Shown: positions 8,711-18,040 of the stretch, in pieces
Layout: each line of letters opens with the position of its first letter
Numbering within the stretch: the stretch's first letter is position 1
Assembly (NCBI GenBank): GCA_905235375.1
Contig: CAJOLH010000005.1
Span: forward strand, 44,492-108,491
Length of the DNA: 64,000 bases
DNA from: an uncultured Bacteroidales bacterium
GTDB lineage: Bacteria > Bacteroidota > Bacteroidia > Bacteroidales > UBA3663
Direction: 5' to 3'
Position numbers and translations under genes: made by a program
Notes under the pieces: generated by a model
What the model was told of the DNA's origin: nothing
Database searches by the model: none
Seen by the model: the letters and a program-made list of their open reading frames with translations, nothing else

Positions 8711-10126
8711 ATGAAAGCATTTCTGGATGAGAACTTCCTGCTGCAGACTGAAACTGCACAGAAGCTTTATCATGAGCATGCGGCTAAAATGCCGATCATC
8801 GATTATCACTGTCATCTTATTCCCCAGATGGTTGCCGAAAACAAGCGTTTCGAATCCATCGCACAGATCTGGCTCATGGGCGATCACTACAAGTGGCGTG
8901 CCATGCGCAGCAACGGCGTGGACGAGCGATTCTGCACCGGCAAGGACACTACCGACTGGGAGAAGTTCGAGAAGTGGGCAGAGACCGTTCCCTACACCTT
9001 CCGCAATCCTCTCTATCACTGGACCCACCTGGAGCTCAAGACTGCTTTCGGTATCACCGAAACCTTGAATCCAACCAATGCTCGCGCCATCTACGACAAG
9101 TGCAATGAGCTCATTGCTACCGATCCCAAGTTCACACCACGTGGACTGATGAAGCATTATAATGTGAAGGTTGTCTGCACTACCGACGATCCTGCCGATT
9201 CGCTCGAATGGCACAAGATTGTTGCTGCCGACCCAACTGCCGAGACCCGTATGCTGCCGACATGGCGTCCCGATGCCGGAATGAACATCGAAGCTGCTAC
9301 CTGGAAAGCCTACATCGAGAAGCTTGAGAAGGTGAGCGGTGTGGAGATCAAGAAGTTCGCCGACCTCGTTGATGCATTGCAGAAGCGCCATGACTTCTTT
9401 GCCGAGATGGGCTGCCGCCTGTCCGACCACGGCATTGAGGAGTTCTATGACGAACCTTACACCGATGCTGAGATTGACGCTATCCTCGACAAGGCTCTGG
9501 CTGGCAAGGGTCTTACCGTCGAAGAGACACGCAAGTACAAGCACGCCTACCTCAAGGAGCAGGGCAAGATGGACTATGCTTCGGGCTGGGCACAGCAGTA
9601 TCACTACGGAGCCATCCGCAACAACAACAGCAAGATGTTTGCCAAGTTGGGTGCTGACACCGGCTTCGATTCCATCGGTGAATTTACAACCGCCAAGGCC
9701 ATGAGCCACTTCCTTGACGAACTCAATGCAGAAGGCAAGCTCGCCAAGACCATCCTTTACAACCTCAATCCTTGTGCCAACGAAGTCATTGCCACCATGC
9801 TTGGCAACTTCCAGGATGGTTCTGTTCCCGGCAAAATCCAGTTCGGCTCGGGCTGGTGGTTCCTCGATCAGAAGGATGGCATGGAGAAGCAGATGAATGC
9901 CCTCTCGGTGCTCGGTCTGCTCAGCCGCTTTGTCGGTATGCTCACCGACTCGCGTTCGTTCCTGTCGTATCCTCGTCACGAGTACTTCCGCCGCACCCTT
10001 TGCAACCTGCTCGGCACCGACATCGAGAACGGCCTCGTTCCATACGTTGGTTATGAGAAGGATCGCGTGAACCAGATGGTAGAAGACATCTGCTACAACA
10101 ATGCCAATAACTATTTCAAGTTCTAA
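8711..10126 (+). CDS. uxaC: Glucuronate/galacturonate isomerase (UxaC)
   Basis: 471 residues, full length. It isomerises D-galacturonate to D-tagaturonate and D-glucuronate to D-fructuronate, the entry step of the pathway. It belongs to the amidohydrolase-like superfamily: 'DYHCHL' at 31-36 provides the metal-binding HxH pair, and 'PYVGYEKDRVNQMVEDICYNNA' closes the protein as in other UxaC sequences. It is the first gene of the rightward arm, 44 bases before kdgK, with a promoter at 8527-8558. A 485-codon open frame on the opposite strand is only a shadow of its biased codon use. Confidence 0.96.
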   Translation: MKAFLDENFLLQTETAQKLYHEHAAKMPIIDYHCHLIPQMVAENKRFESIAQIWLMGDHYKWRAMRSNGVDERFCTGKDTTDWEKFEKWAETVPYTFRNPLYHWTHLELKTAFGITETLNPTNARAIYDKCNELIATDPKFTPRGLMKHYNVKVVCTTDDPADSLEWHKIVAADPTAETRMLPTWRPDAGMNIEAATWKAYIEKLEKVSGVEIKKFADLVDALQKRHDFFAEMGCRLSDHGIEEFYDEPYTDAEIDAILDKALAGKGLTVEETRKYKHAYLKEQGKMDYASGWAQQYHYGAIRNNNSKMFAKLGADTGFDSIGEFTTAKAMSHFLDELNAEGKLAKTILYNLNPCANEVIATMLGNFQDGSVPGKIQFGSGWWFLDQKDGMEKQMNALSVLGLLSRFVGMLTDSRSFLSYPRHEYFRRTLCNLLGTDIENGLVPYVGYEKDRVNQMVEDICYNNANNYFKF

Positions 10127-10171
10127 TAACTCATACACATTATTTAATAATCAATAATAAAATTTCAAGAA

Positions 10172-11194
10172 ATGGGAAAGATTATCACCCTTGGCGAAAT
10201 TATGCTTCGCCTTTCTCCTAACGGACAGGACCGTTTCATTCAGACTGACGTATTCCGTATCATCCCTGGTGGCGGTGAAGCCAATGTAGCAGTGAGCTGC
10301 GCCAACTACGGACATGATGCATATCTCGTAACCAAGCTGCCAAAGCACGAGATTGGACAGATTGCTGTGAACTCTCTTCGTCGCTATGGCGTCAACACCA
10401 AGTACATCGCTCGTGGCGGTGACCGTATCGGCCTCTACTATTGCGAGACTGGCGCTTCGATGCGTCCTTCGAAGGTTATCTACGATCGCGCTCACTCTGC
10501 CATTGCTGAGGCTGATCCTTCGGACTTCAACTTTGACGAGATCATGGAGGGAGCTGACTGGTTCCACTGGTCGGGCATCACACCTGCCATCTCCGACAAG
10601 GCTGCCGAACTCACCAAGCTGGCTTGCGAAGCTGCCAAGCGTCATGGCGTTACCGTATCGGTTGACCTTAACTTCCGCAAGAAACTGTGGACTTCCGAGA
10701 AGGCCATCTCCATCATGCGTCCATTGATGAAGTATGTCGATGTCTGCATCGGCAACGAGGAGGATGCTGAGCTTTGCCTTGGCTTCAAGCCTGATGCCAA
10801 CGTCGAAAGTGGCGAGACCAATGCTGCCGGCTACGAGGGCATCTTCAAGCAGATGAAGGAGGAATTCGGCTTCAAGTATGTGGTATCGACCCTTCGTGAA
10901 TCGTTCAGCGCTACCTTCAACGGCTGGAAGGCTCTGATTTACGATGGCAAGGAGTTCTATCAGTCGAAGCGTTATGAGATCAACCCAATCATTGACCGTG
11001 TTGGTGGCGGTGATAGCTTCTCTGGCGGTCTGATCCATGGTCTTCTCACCAAGCCAACCCAGGGTGAGGCCCTCGAGTTTGCAGTTGCAGCCTCTGCACT
11101 CAAGCATACCATCAATGGTGACTACAATCTCGTCAACGAGGCCGAGGTAGCATCTCTGGCAGGCGGCAATGCAAGTGGTCGCGTACAGCGTTAA
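10172..11194 (+). CDS. kdgK: 2-keto-3-deoxygluconate kinase (KdgK)
   Basis: 340 residues, PfkB sugar-kinase family. It phosphorylates KDG to 2-keto-3-deoxy-6-phosphogluconate with ATP. The N-terminal 'GGGEANVAVSCANYG' segment binds sugar; 'SVDLNFRKKLW' (from 163) and 'DRVGGGDSFSGGLIHG' (275-290) are the two family signatures, with the catalytic base Asp281. It follows uxaC by 44 bases and is separated from kdgA by 85 bases that hold a perfect 12-bp hairpin. Confidence 0.95.
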   Translation: MGKIITLGEIMLRLSPNGQDRFIQTDVFRIIPGGGEANVAVSCANYGHDAYLVTKLPKHEIGQIAVNSLRRYGVNTKYIARGGDRIGLYYCETGASMRPSKVIYDRAHSAIAEADPSDFNFDEIMEGADWFHWSGITPAISDKAAELTKLACEAAKRHGVTVSVDLNFRKKLWTSEKAISIMRPLMKYVDVCIGNEEDAELCLGFKPDANVESGETNAAGYEGIFKQMKEEFGFKYVVSTLRESFSATFNGWKALIYDGKEFYQSKRYEINPIIDRVGGGDSFSGGLIHGLLTKPTQGEALEFAVAASALKHTINGDYNLVNEAEVASLAGGNASGRVQR

Positions 11195-11211
11195 TTCAAT
11201 TGTTCATATTT

Positions 11212-11249
11212 ACTGATTTACGATTGGCTCAGGCCTTTCGTAAATCAGT
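11212..11249 (+). terminator. Hairpin between kdgK and kdgA
   Basis: ACTGATTTACGA (11212-11223) pairs over 12 bases with TCGTAAATCAGT (11238-11249), followed by GGTTTTAATTA. The T-run is weak, so it may be a partial terminator or an mRNA-processing/stability element that sets the kdgK to kdgA ratio. Confidence 0.5.
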
Positions 11250-11279
11250 GGTTTTAATTACTTTTCCATACATTTTATC

Positions 11280-11948
11280 ATGGCAAGATTTGATAAGTTT
11301 CAGGTGATGGCCAAGATCGGTGCCGCACCAATGGTTCCTGTATTCTACAACAAGGATGTCGAGATTTGCAAGAATGTCGTAAAAGCCTGCTACGAAGGTG
11401 GTGTTCGTGCTTTTGAGTTCACCAATCGTGGCGACTTTGCACATGAGGTATTCGGCGAGCTCAACAAGTGGGCTGCCAAGGAATGTCCTGAATTGGCGCT
11501 TGGCGTTGGTTCGGTTGTTGACGCTCCTACAGCTGCTCTCTATATCCAGCTTGGCGCTTGCTTTGTTGTAGGTCCTCTCTTCAATCCCGATATTGCTCCT
11601 GTCTGCAATCGTCGTAGCGTATGCTACTGCCCGGGTTGTGTAACTCCTTCCGAGATCGGTAAGGCTCAGGAACTCGGTTGCGAGTTCACCAAGATCTTCC
11701 CAGGCGATGTTGTAGGTCCAAACCTTGTGAAGGGTCTGCTTGCTCCAATGCCTTGGTCGAAGATTATGGTTACTGGTGGCGTTTCTCCTGATGCTGACAA
11801 CCTGAAGAAGTGGTTCGATGCTGGCGTTTATTGTGTAGGCATGGGTTCGAAGCTCTTCCCGAAGGATAAGGTTGCTGCTGGCGATTGGGCATACGTTACC
11901 AACAAGTGCAAGGAGTGCTTTGACATCATAGCAGGATTCAAGAAGTAA
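11280..11948 (+). CDS. kdgA: KDPG/KHG aldolase (KdgA)
   Basis: 222 residues, the usual length. It cleaves 2-keto-3-deoxy-6-phosphogluconate to pyruvate and glyceraldehyde 3-phosphate, the last step of the pathway. Class I aldolase of the KDPG family: Glu46 and Arg50 in 'EFTNRGDF', and the Schiff-base Lys138 in '[13 protein letters not shown]'. 'MVTGGVSPD' forms the phosphate-binding loop. It lies between kdgK and the transporter gene, 26 bases before the latter. Confidence 0.95.
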   Translation: MARFDKFQVMAKIGAAPMVPVFYNKDVEICKNVVKACYEGGVRAFEFTNRGDFAHEVFGELNKWAAKECPELALGVGSVVDAPTAALYIQLGACFVVGPLFNPDIAPVCNRRSVCYCPGCVTPSEIGKAQELGCEFTKIFPGDVVGPNLVKGLLAPMPWSKIMVTGGVSPDADNLKKWFDAGVYCVGMGSKLFPKDKVAAGDWAYVTNKCKECFDIIAGFKK

Positions 11949-11974
11949 AGATTGACCCGTTAAACCTATTTATT

Positions 11975-13432
11975 ATGGGAAATCCACAAGAAAAGAAAAC
12001 TAATTGGCGCTGGTATCTCTGTGTCCTCCTGTTCGTGGCCACCACCGTGAATTATCTCGACCGTCAGGTACTTTCGATGACCTGGAAGGAGTTCATTGCG
12101 CCCGAGTTCCACTGGACGGACAGCGATTACGGTACCATCACCGGTATCTTCTCCATCATCTACGCTGTGGCTTGTCTCTTTGCGGGCAAGTTCATCGACT
12201 GGATGGGCACCAAGAAGGGTTATCTTTGGGCCATTGGTGTTTGGAGCCTCGGCGCCTGCTTGCATGCCGGCTGCGGATGGGTGACCATGAAGATTGAGGG
12301 ACTGGATTCGGTTGATGCGCTTCGTGCTGTAGAAGCTGGTTCCGAACTGGCTGTCGCTATTGCTACAGTTTCCGTCTATCTCTTCCTCTTCTGCCGTACC
12401 GTCCTTGCAATGGGCGAATCTGGCAACTTCCCGGCTGCCATCAAGGTTACGGCTGAGTACTTCCCAAAGAAAGACCGCGCGTTCGCTACGTCTATCTTCA
12501 ATGCTGGTGCATCGGTAGGTGCCCTTGCAGCACCTCTGACAATTCCTGCCCTTGCCAAGGCATGGGGTTGGGAGATGGCTTTCATCATCATCGGTGGTCT
12601 CGGCTTCATCTGGATGTTCTTCTGGGCATTCATGTATGACAAGCCCGAGAAGTCAAGCCACGTGAATGCTGCTGAGCTTGAATACATCCAGCAGGACGAT
12701 GCTGCCGAAGCTGCCGCTGCCGAAGCTGCTGCTGCCGCTACTGCCGATGAGCCTTCGATTGGACTGCTTGAGACCCTCAAGTTCAAGCAGACCTGGGCAT
12801 TCATTTTCGGTAAGTTCCTGACCGATGGCGTCTGGTGGTTCTTCCTTTTCTGGGCACCCGCCTATTTCCAGGATCAGTTTGGTTACAAGGCATCGTCGGG
12901 CATGGGTCAAGCGCTCATCTTCACGCTTTACTTCATTGTTACGTTCCTCTCCATTTTCGGCGGTTATCTGCCCAAGCTCTTCGTTGAGAAGAAGGGTATG
13001 GAGCCTTATTCGGGACGTATGCGTGCAATGCTGATCTTTGCATTCTTCCCCATCTTCGCTCTCTTTGCCCAGCCTCTTGGTTCCTACAGTGCTTGGTGGC
13101 CGGCAATCATCATCGGTTTGGCAGGTGCTGGACATCAGGCTTGGTCGGCTAACTTGTATTCCACAGTGGGTGATATGTTCCCCAAGTCCTGCGTCGCTAC
13201 CATCACCGGTATTGGCCAGATGATGGGCGGATTCGGATCGTTCTGCATCAACAAGGGTTCCGGCGAACTCTTTGACTATGCTGCTGGACAGGGAGCTGCT
13301 TTCACCTTCTTTGGTTTCGAAGGCAAGCCTGCTGCCTACATGATTGTCTTCTGCATCTGTGCCGTTGCATATCTCATCGCATGGAACATCATGCATGCAC
13401 TTGTTCCAAGGTACAAGAAGATTGAACTCTAA
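11975..13432 (+). CDS. exuT: Hexuronate MFS transporter (ExuT-like)
   Basis: 485 residues with about 12 predicted membrane spans, major facilitator superfamily, anion:cation symporter branch. 'VNYLDRQVLS' near residues 25-35 is typical of ExuT/GudP-like uptake proteins. Its place as last gene after uxaC-kdgK-kdgA supports uptake of galacturonate or glucuronate across the inner membrane. The central cytoplasmic loop (about 241-259) is a run of Ala/Glu ('EAAAAEAAAAATADEPS'), longer and simpler than usual. A strong terminator follows at 13457-13493. The substrate is inferred from context. Confidence 0.88.
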   Translation: MGNPQEKKTNWRWYLCVLLFVATTVNYLDRQVLSMTWKEFIAPEFHWTDSDYGTITGIFSIIYAVACLFAGKFIDWMGTKKGYLWAIGVWSLGACLHAGCGWVTMKIEGLDSVDALRAVEAGSELAVAIATVSVYLFLFCRTVLAMGESGNFPAAIKVTAEYFPKKDRAFATSIFNAGASVGALAAPLTIPALAKAWGWEMAFIIIGGLGFIWMFFWAFMYDKPEKSSHVNAAELEYIQQDDAAEAAAAEAAAAATADEPSIGLLETLKFKQTWAFIFGKFLTDGVWWFFLFWAPAYFQDQFGYKASSGMGQALIFTLYFIVTFLSIFGGYLPKLFVEKKGMEPYSGRMRAMLIFAFFPIFALFAQPLGSYSAWWPAIIIGLAGAGHQAWSANLYSTVGDMFPKSCVATITGIGQMMGGFGSFCINKGSGELFDYAAGQGAAFTFFGFEGKPAAYMIVFCICAVAYLIAWNIMHALVPRYKKIEL

Positions 13433-13456
13433 CATTCTTTGTTGAAATTCATTTAT

Positions 13457-13493
13457 AACCACCCGTATGTAAGACTCATTCGGGTGGTTTTTT
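13457..13493 (+). terminator. Terminator ending the hexuronate operon
   Basis: AACCACCCG (13457-13465) pairs with CGGGTGGTT (13481-13489), followed directly by a T-run: a classic intrinsic terminator 24 bases after the transporter stop codon. Confidence 0.88.
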
Positions 13494-13558
13494 CTTGAAT
13501 TTTCTTCAAAAATTCCATATAAATACCACGATTTCTTCAAAATACCAAAAAGTGGGTA

Positions 13559-13693
13559 TTGTCAATTATCAATAATGCCCCTATCTTTGCAGCGACAAAA
13601 TGATAATAAATAAGAATAGTAATAGTTTAAGAAGAAATAGTTGGTACTAATAGAAGTGAAAGAGGGCCGCGCGTGAGCGTAGCCCTTTTTTTT
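13559..13693 (+). ncRNA. Candidate small RNA or leader transcript with own promoter and terminator
   Basis: TTG (13559-13561), a 20-base spacer and TATCTTTG (13582-13589) form a good promoter. About 75 bases later a hairpin, GGGCCGC...GCG-TA-GCCC (13664-13685), is followed by eight T residues (13686-13693), a good intrinsic terminator. The transcript would be about 95 nt. It contains a 16-codon frame (13600-13650, 'MIINKNSNSLRRNSWY') without a clear ribosome site. The next gene has its own promoter at 13713-13744, so this unit need not be that gene's leader. It could be a small RNA, a leader-peptide attenuator or a decayed gene. I recognise no known RNA family. Confidence 0.4.
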
Positions 13694-13712
13694 GAAATTA
13701 TTATAAAAAAAG

Positions 13713-13744
13713 TTTGCAGCATTCACAAAAAATCACTAACTTTG
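13713..13744 (+). promoter_or_regulatory. Promoter of the beta-helix/GH31/corrinoid cluster
   Basis: TTTG (13713-13716), a 20-base spacer and TAACTTTG (13737-13744). It lies 43 bases before the ATG at 13788 and directly after the terminator of the preceding short transcription unit. Confidence 0.7.
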
Positions 13745-13787
13745 CCCCCGAAATACATATTTAAATTAACACGCACCCGCATACGAT

Positions 13788-15608
13788 ATGAAAGCGATAT
13801 CTTTATTGTTGTCTATGGTTATGGCATTGTCAGGCTCTATTTGCTTAGCAGAACCTGTGCATATCTATGCGTCTCCCGAAGGATTGTCTCCCCATGATGC
13901 GCTTCGTGAAGCACGCGAAATGCGGCGTCTGCATAAGGTCGGAGCTTCTGACACGCTGTATATTCATCTTGCAGAGGGAACCTATTATTTGGGGGAGACA
14001 TTGTTTGTGCGTCCGGAAGATAGCGGGACACCTTCATCGCCGACAGTGATCATTGGGTCAGAACGTGGAAAGTCGGTCTTGAGCGGAGGAATGTCGCTTA
14101 AGATGATAAAGGATTCGAGTTCCTGTTCGATTCCCGCTTTGTATGAGTCCCATTCGCTCAAAGGACGACATTTTCTCCCAGTTCGTCAGCTTTGGCGCGA
14201 TGATGGCAAGTTGCCGCACGCCTCCTTTGTCCCTCTCGATAGTATGATCAACATCATTGATTTTCGAAAAGAGGAGCGTGAGGTTTGGATTCCGCTGTCT
14301 GCTTTCCAGACCTTTTTGCAAAGTGATGTTGAACGGGAAATAAACAATCTGGAGATGATTCTGCACCAGCGATGGGCGATTGCCATCCTGCGTGTCAAGG
14401 GGTATGTCATCGAAAGGGATGTTGTCCGTCTCACTTTTGAAGACCCCGAGTCTCGACTTGAGTTCGAGCATCCCTGGCCCCAGCCAGTCGTCAACGAGGA
14501 TAGGGGAGATGGTTTGCTCCGAACATCTTCGTTCAATCTGCTGGGCGGAAAAGCTTTCATCAAACCAGGCACATGGTATCAGGATAACAACACGGGTGTC
14601 GTTTACTATTATCCCATCGACGAGGAAGAGGAATGTGCAGACCATACATTTACAGCGCCCGTGCTGCAAACTCTCGTTGAAGTCAATGGTTCGTTGGAAC
14701 GACCTGTGCATGACATCATTTTCCGTAATGTCAGTTTCCAACATTCGGCATGGAATCGTCCTTCGTTCAAAGGACACGTCACCTTGCAAGGTGGGATGTA
14801 TCTGCTCGATGCCTATAAACTGCAGATTCCTGGACTTCCCGAAAAGGAGTATCTTGAAAACCAGGCATGGATTGAACGGCCTGAAGCTGCCGTCAGCGTA
14901 CGTGGCGGTCGGCGCATTCATTTCGAAGATTGTGAGTTCTCGCATCTTGGCGCTACAGGGCTCGACTACGCGTGGGCAGATTCGGCCTGCGTGGTGAAGG
15001 GTTGTCACTTCCACGACATTGGAGGAACAGCCTTAGCGCTTGGTGCTTTTCCTGATCGGGGTTTCGAGACTCACGTTCCTTTCCGACCTGTCAATATGCA
15101 AGAGCTTTGTGCTGACTTCCTGATAGCAGACAATGTAATTGAAGATGTGACCAATGAGGATTGGGGATGCGTGGGAATCGGAGCAGGCTATGTGGCTGAC
15201 TGCATTATCGAACACAACATCGTCCGTGACGTTAACTATTCCGGCATTTGCATCGGGTGGGGATGGACGCCGCTCGACTCGGGGATGAAGAACAATCACA
15301 TTCGTGGCAACAGGGTCTATTGTTTTGCGAAGATGCTCTATGATGCTGGTGGCATCTACACGCTCTCTTCTATGCCGGGTTCTACGATTGAAGATAATTA
15401 CATCTACGAGATTTATCCCCCGAAGTATGCCACCAATCTTCGTGGATTCTATATCTATCTCGACGAAGCCACCGATGGCGTGACGATTCGAAACAACTGG
15501 TGTCCCGAAGCACTGTTTGGCGATAATCGTCCCGGTCCTGATGTGCACTGGGTAAACAATGGTCCTAACGCCAAACCCAATACCGATTGGCTCAAGAACA
15601 AACAATAA
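13788..15608 (+). CDS. Secreted right-handed beta-helix protein, possible GH141-like glycosidase
   Basis: 606 residues. A signal peptide is visible ('MKAISLLLSMVMALSGSICLA'). An N-terminal segment 'IHLAEGTYYLGETLFV...SGTPSSPTVI' is typical of parallel beta-helix enzymes acting on polysaccharides. Repeated helix rungs run through the second half, such as 'HFEDCEFSHLGATGLDY', 'VVKGCHFHDIGGTALALG' and 'IIEHNIVRDVNYSGICIG'. Length and domain order resemble GH141-type proteins (fucosidases/xylanases), but the family cannot be settled by eye; GH120 or a lyase are alternatives. It is the first gene of a cluster with a cytoplasmic GH31 enzyme 56 bases downstream, so it probably trims a glycan outside the cytoplasm. 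Confidence 0.65.
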   Translation: MKAISLLLSMVMALSGSICLAEPVHIYASPEGLSPHDALREAREMRRLHKVGASDTLYIHLAEGTYYLGETLFVRPEDSGTPSSPTVIIGSERGKSVLSGGMSLKMIKDSSSCSIPALYESHSLKGRHFLPVRQLWRDDGKLPHASFVPLDSMINIIDFRKEEREVWIPLSAFQTFLQSDVEREINNLEMILHQRWAIAILRVKGYVIERDVVRLTFEDPESRLEFEHPWPQPVVNEDRGDGLLRTSSFNLLGGKAFIKPGTWYQDNNTGVVYYYPIDEEEECADHTFTAPVLQTLVEVNGSLERPVHDIIFRNVSFQHSAWNRPSFKGHVTLQGGMYLLDAYKLQIPGLPEKEYLENQAWIERPEAAVSVRGGRRIHFEDCEFSHLGATGLDYAWADSACVVKGCHFHDIGGTALALGAFPDRGFETHVPFRPVNMQELCADFLIADNVIEDVTNEDWGCVGIGAGYVADCIIEHNIVRDVNYSGICIGWGWTPLDSGMKNNHIRGNRVYCFAKMLYDAGGIYTLSSMPGSTIEDNYIYEIYPPKYATNLRGFYIYLDEATDGVTIRNNWCPEALFGDNRPGPDVHWVNNGPNAKPNTDWLKNKQ

Positions 15609-15664
15609 CTTCCTTAGCAAGCAATAACTTACCTTGCAAGCAACGACTACAGTTGTCTAATTAT

Positions 15665-17998
15665 ATGAAACAGACAAACTATTATCTATTCGATTTCCTC
15701 GACTTTGACCCTGCCTTGCAGCAGGATGAGTATTTGTGGAAATCATATTGTCCCCGAAATATTAAAGTGCACGATGGGGTGGTTTACATCACTGTCCCCT
15801 ATCAGCGACAAGTGCATCAGAATGATATGCTGGCAGATCTTTCTGTCGCTCAGCGTGAATTTACGTTGATCATCAAGGCATATACCCACAATATCATCCG
15901 TGTCTTTACGTCGTTCGATGGTTCTGCCCCCGTCGATCATGATGAGATGTTGTGTTGGCATAAGATGATACGTCCGATTGAGCTCAGCGTGAACGAGGAT
16001 GCGGGATTCTATTGGATGGTAGATGGCAATGGAGAGGTGCGTGCTACGCTTAATTGCTCGGAGCCCACCATTGAGTTCTGGAGCGACCTGCAGCCTGCTC
16101 CACAGCCGACGCTTGATTTGAAACTCTATCCGGAAGGTGCAAAGAGCGAATCTATAGCCGATGGCACGGCCAAGAGTGTCAATCTTTCGGCCTACGATCA
16201 TTTTTCTCCTCCACGTTACGATGCTCTTCCGTTGGCATTTGTTGAACGTGGCGGCAAGCCCTCATTTGCGACCCTGAGTTTCGAATGTCTTTCGGATGAA
16301 TGTTTCGCGGGCACAGGCGAGCGTTTCACGAAGATGGACCTTTCAGGACGCACCTTTCAGCTCAAGAATCAGGATGGCCAGGGTGTGAACAATCGCCGGT
16401 GCTACAAGAATGTACCATTTTATCTCTCAAGCCGCAAATATGGCGTTTTCTACCATACATCGTCCTACTGCAAATTGTCATTTGCCGACCATTCGACGCG
16501 AAGTGTGCAGTTCCTCAGCGAAGAGCCTGTGATCGATGCCTTCATCATTGGCGGCAAAACACCCGAACAGATACTGCATGGTTACCGTTGCCTGACGGGA
16601 TTTCCTCCGATGCTTCCACTTTGGAGCTTTGGAATATGGATGAGCCGCATGACTTATTTTTCGGCCGATGAAGTGAATGACATCTGCAATCGTCTGCGTG
16701 TCGAACACTATCCATGCGACGTAATACATTTGGATACGGGTTGGTTCAAGACAGACTGGCTTTGCGAATGGAAGTTCAACGAGGAACGTTTCCCTAACCC
16801 ATTGCAGTTCATCCATGACCTTAAGGATAAAGGATTCAGAGTGAGCCTTTGGCAGTTGCCATACGTTGCAGAGGATGCTGAGCAAATCGATGAGGCAAGG
16901 GCCAATCATTACATTGCCGAACCTCAGAAGAAGGAACTGCAACAGGCGGAAGAAGGACGGTCGAATTTCTCGTCGCTTGACTATGCGGGCACCATTGACT
17001 TCACTTCGCCTGAAGCTACGGCCTGGTACCAGGGGCTCTTGAAACGCCTGCTCGAAATGGGTGTGACCTGCATCAAAACGGACTTTGGCGAGAATATCCA
17101 CATGGATGCTAAATATTTTGGTATGCCAGCCGAGAAGTTGAACAACCTCTATGCGCTGCTCTATCAGAAGGCAGCTTTCGAGATTACCCGCGAAGTATGC
17201 GGCAAGGCGACGCATTATGCCAAGGCATTCGACACCACAGAAAATGCCGGCATCGTATGGGCTCGTAGTGCCTGGGCAGGTTGCCAGCGTTATCCTTTGC
17301 ATTGGGGCGGCGATTCGGCACATTCGTGGGATGGTATGGCAGGCAGCCTGAAAGGTGGCTTGCATTTCGGACTTTCGGGCTTCTCATTCTGGAGTCATGA
17401 CGTGCCCGGCTTCCATAGCTTACCCAACTTCATGAACTCTCCCTTGCACGAAGACATCTACGTGCGTTGGACGCAGTTCGGCGTCTTTTCGAGTCATATT
17501 CGTTATCATGGCAGCCATCAACGCGAACCTTGGTGTTACCCTTCCATCGCACCTATTATTAAACGATGGTGGAAATTGCGCTATCTCCTCTTGCCCTACA
17601 TTTACGAAGAGGCAAGGAAATCGACCGAGAGTGGCAATCCGATGGTGCGTGCCTTGCTCATGGAGCATCCCGATGACCCTATGGCATGGCATATTGACGA
17701 TGAATATTACTTCGGTTCGAAGTTTCTGTGTTGTCCTGTGATGAACAGCCGCAATCGTCGCAACATTTATCTGCCTGCGGGCAAGTGGGTGAATTTCTTC
17801 ACAGGAACGCGCTACTACATGGCTCAAGGCGGTTGGCTTTTCGATCAGGTTGTCCCGCTCGATCAGATGCCCGTCTTTGTCCGTCCGGGAACTGAGATTC
17901 CTATCTATCCAGATGAAGTAGATTACACCGATCAGATGAATCTCGAAAAGGCAGATGTCCTGCATGTCGATGATGATTTTGATGGCATCGTCTTCTAA
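15665..17998 (+). CDS. GH31 alpha-xylosidase-like glycosidase (YicI type)
   Basis: 777 residues from the ATG at 15665. The open frame starts earlier, but the extra codons overlap the previous gene and do not resemble the family. No signal peptide, so probably cytoplasmic. The GH31 nucleophile is Asp473 in 'CIKTDFGENIHMD', and the acid/base is Asp550 in 'WGGDSAHSWDGMAGSLKGGL', which matches the YicI alpha-xylosidase pattern. The aromatic stretch 'LWSFGIWMSRMTYFSADEV' begins the barrel. It would release alpha-linked xylose, or a modified xylose, from an imported oligosaccharide. 42 bases separate it from the corrinoid fusion gene. alpha-Glucosidase activity cannot be excluded. Confidence 0.87.
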   Translation: MKQTNYYLFDFLDFDPALQQDEYLWKSYCPRNIKVHDGVVYITVPYQRQVHQNDMLADLSVAQREFTLIIKAYTHNIIRVFTSFDGSAPVDHDEMLCWHKMIRPIELSVNEDAGFYWMVDGNGEVRATLNCSEPTIEFWSDLQPAPQPTLDLKLYPEGAKSESIADGTAKSVNLSAYDHFSPPRYDALPLAFVERGGKPSFATLSFECLSDECFAGTGERFTKMDLSGRTFQLKNQDGQGVNNRRCYKNVPFYLSSRKYGVFYHTSSYCKLSFADHSTRSVQFLSEEPVIDAFIIGGKTPEQILHGYRCLTGFPPMLPLWSFGIWMSRMTYFSADEVNDICNRLRVEHYPCDVIHLDTGWFKTDWLCEWKFNEERFPNPLQFIHDLKDKGFRVSLWQLPYVAEDAEQIDEARANHYIAEPQKKELQQAEEGRSNFSSLDYAGTIDFTSPEATAWYQGLLKRLLEMGVTCIKTDFGENIHMDAKYFGMPAEKLNNLYALLYQKAAFEITREVCGKATHYAKAFDTTENAGIVWARSAWAGCQRYPLHWGGDSAHSWDGMAGSLKGGLHFGLSGFSFWSHDVPGFHSLPNFMNSPLHEDIYVRWTQFGVFSSHIRYHGSHQREPWCYPSIAPIIKRWWKLRYLLLPYIYEEARKSTESGNPMVRALLMEHPDDPMAWHIDDEYYFGSKFLCCPVMNSRNRRNIYLPAGKWVNFFTGTRYYMAQGGWLFDQVVPLDQMPVFVRPGTEIPIYPDEVDYTDQMNLEKADVLHVDDDFDGIVF

Positions 17999-18040
17999 TG
18001 TCCTATATAGTTAGCTAATTCGTAATAACTTGAACTTGCA

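Noticed and set aside
8681..10138. 485-codon minus-strand frame opposite uxaC
   Set aside because: Shadow of uxaC codon bias; the plus-strand product is a clear UxaC with metal ligands.
15587..15664. Longer N-terminus for the GH31 enzyme
   Set aside because: It overlaps the previous gene and adds residues unlike the family; the ATG at 15665 fits.
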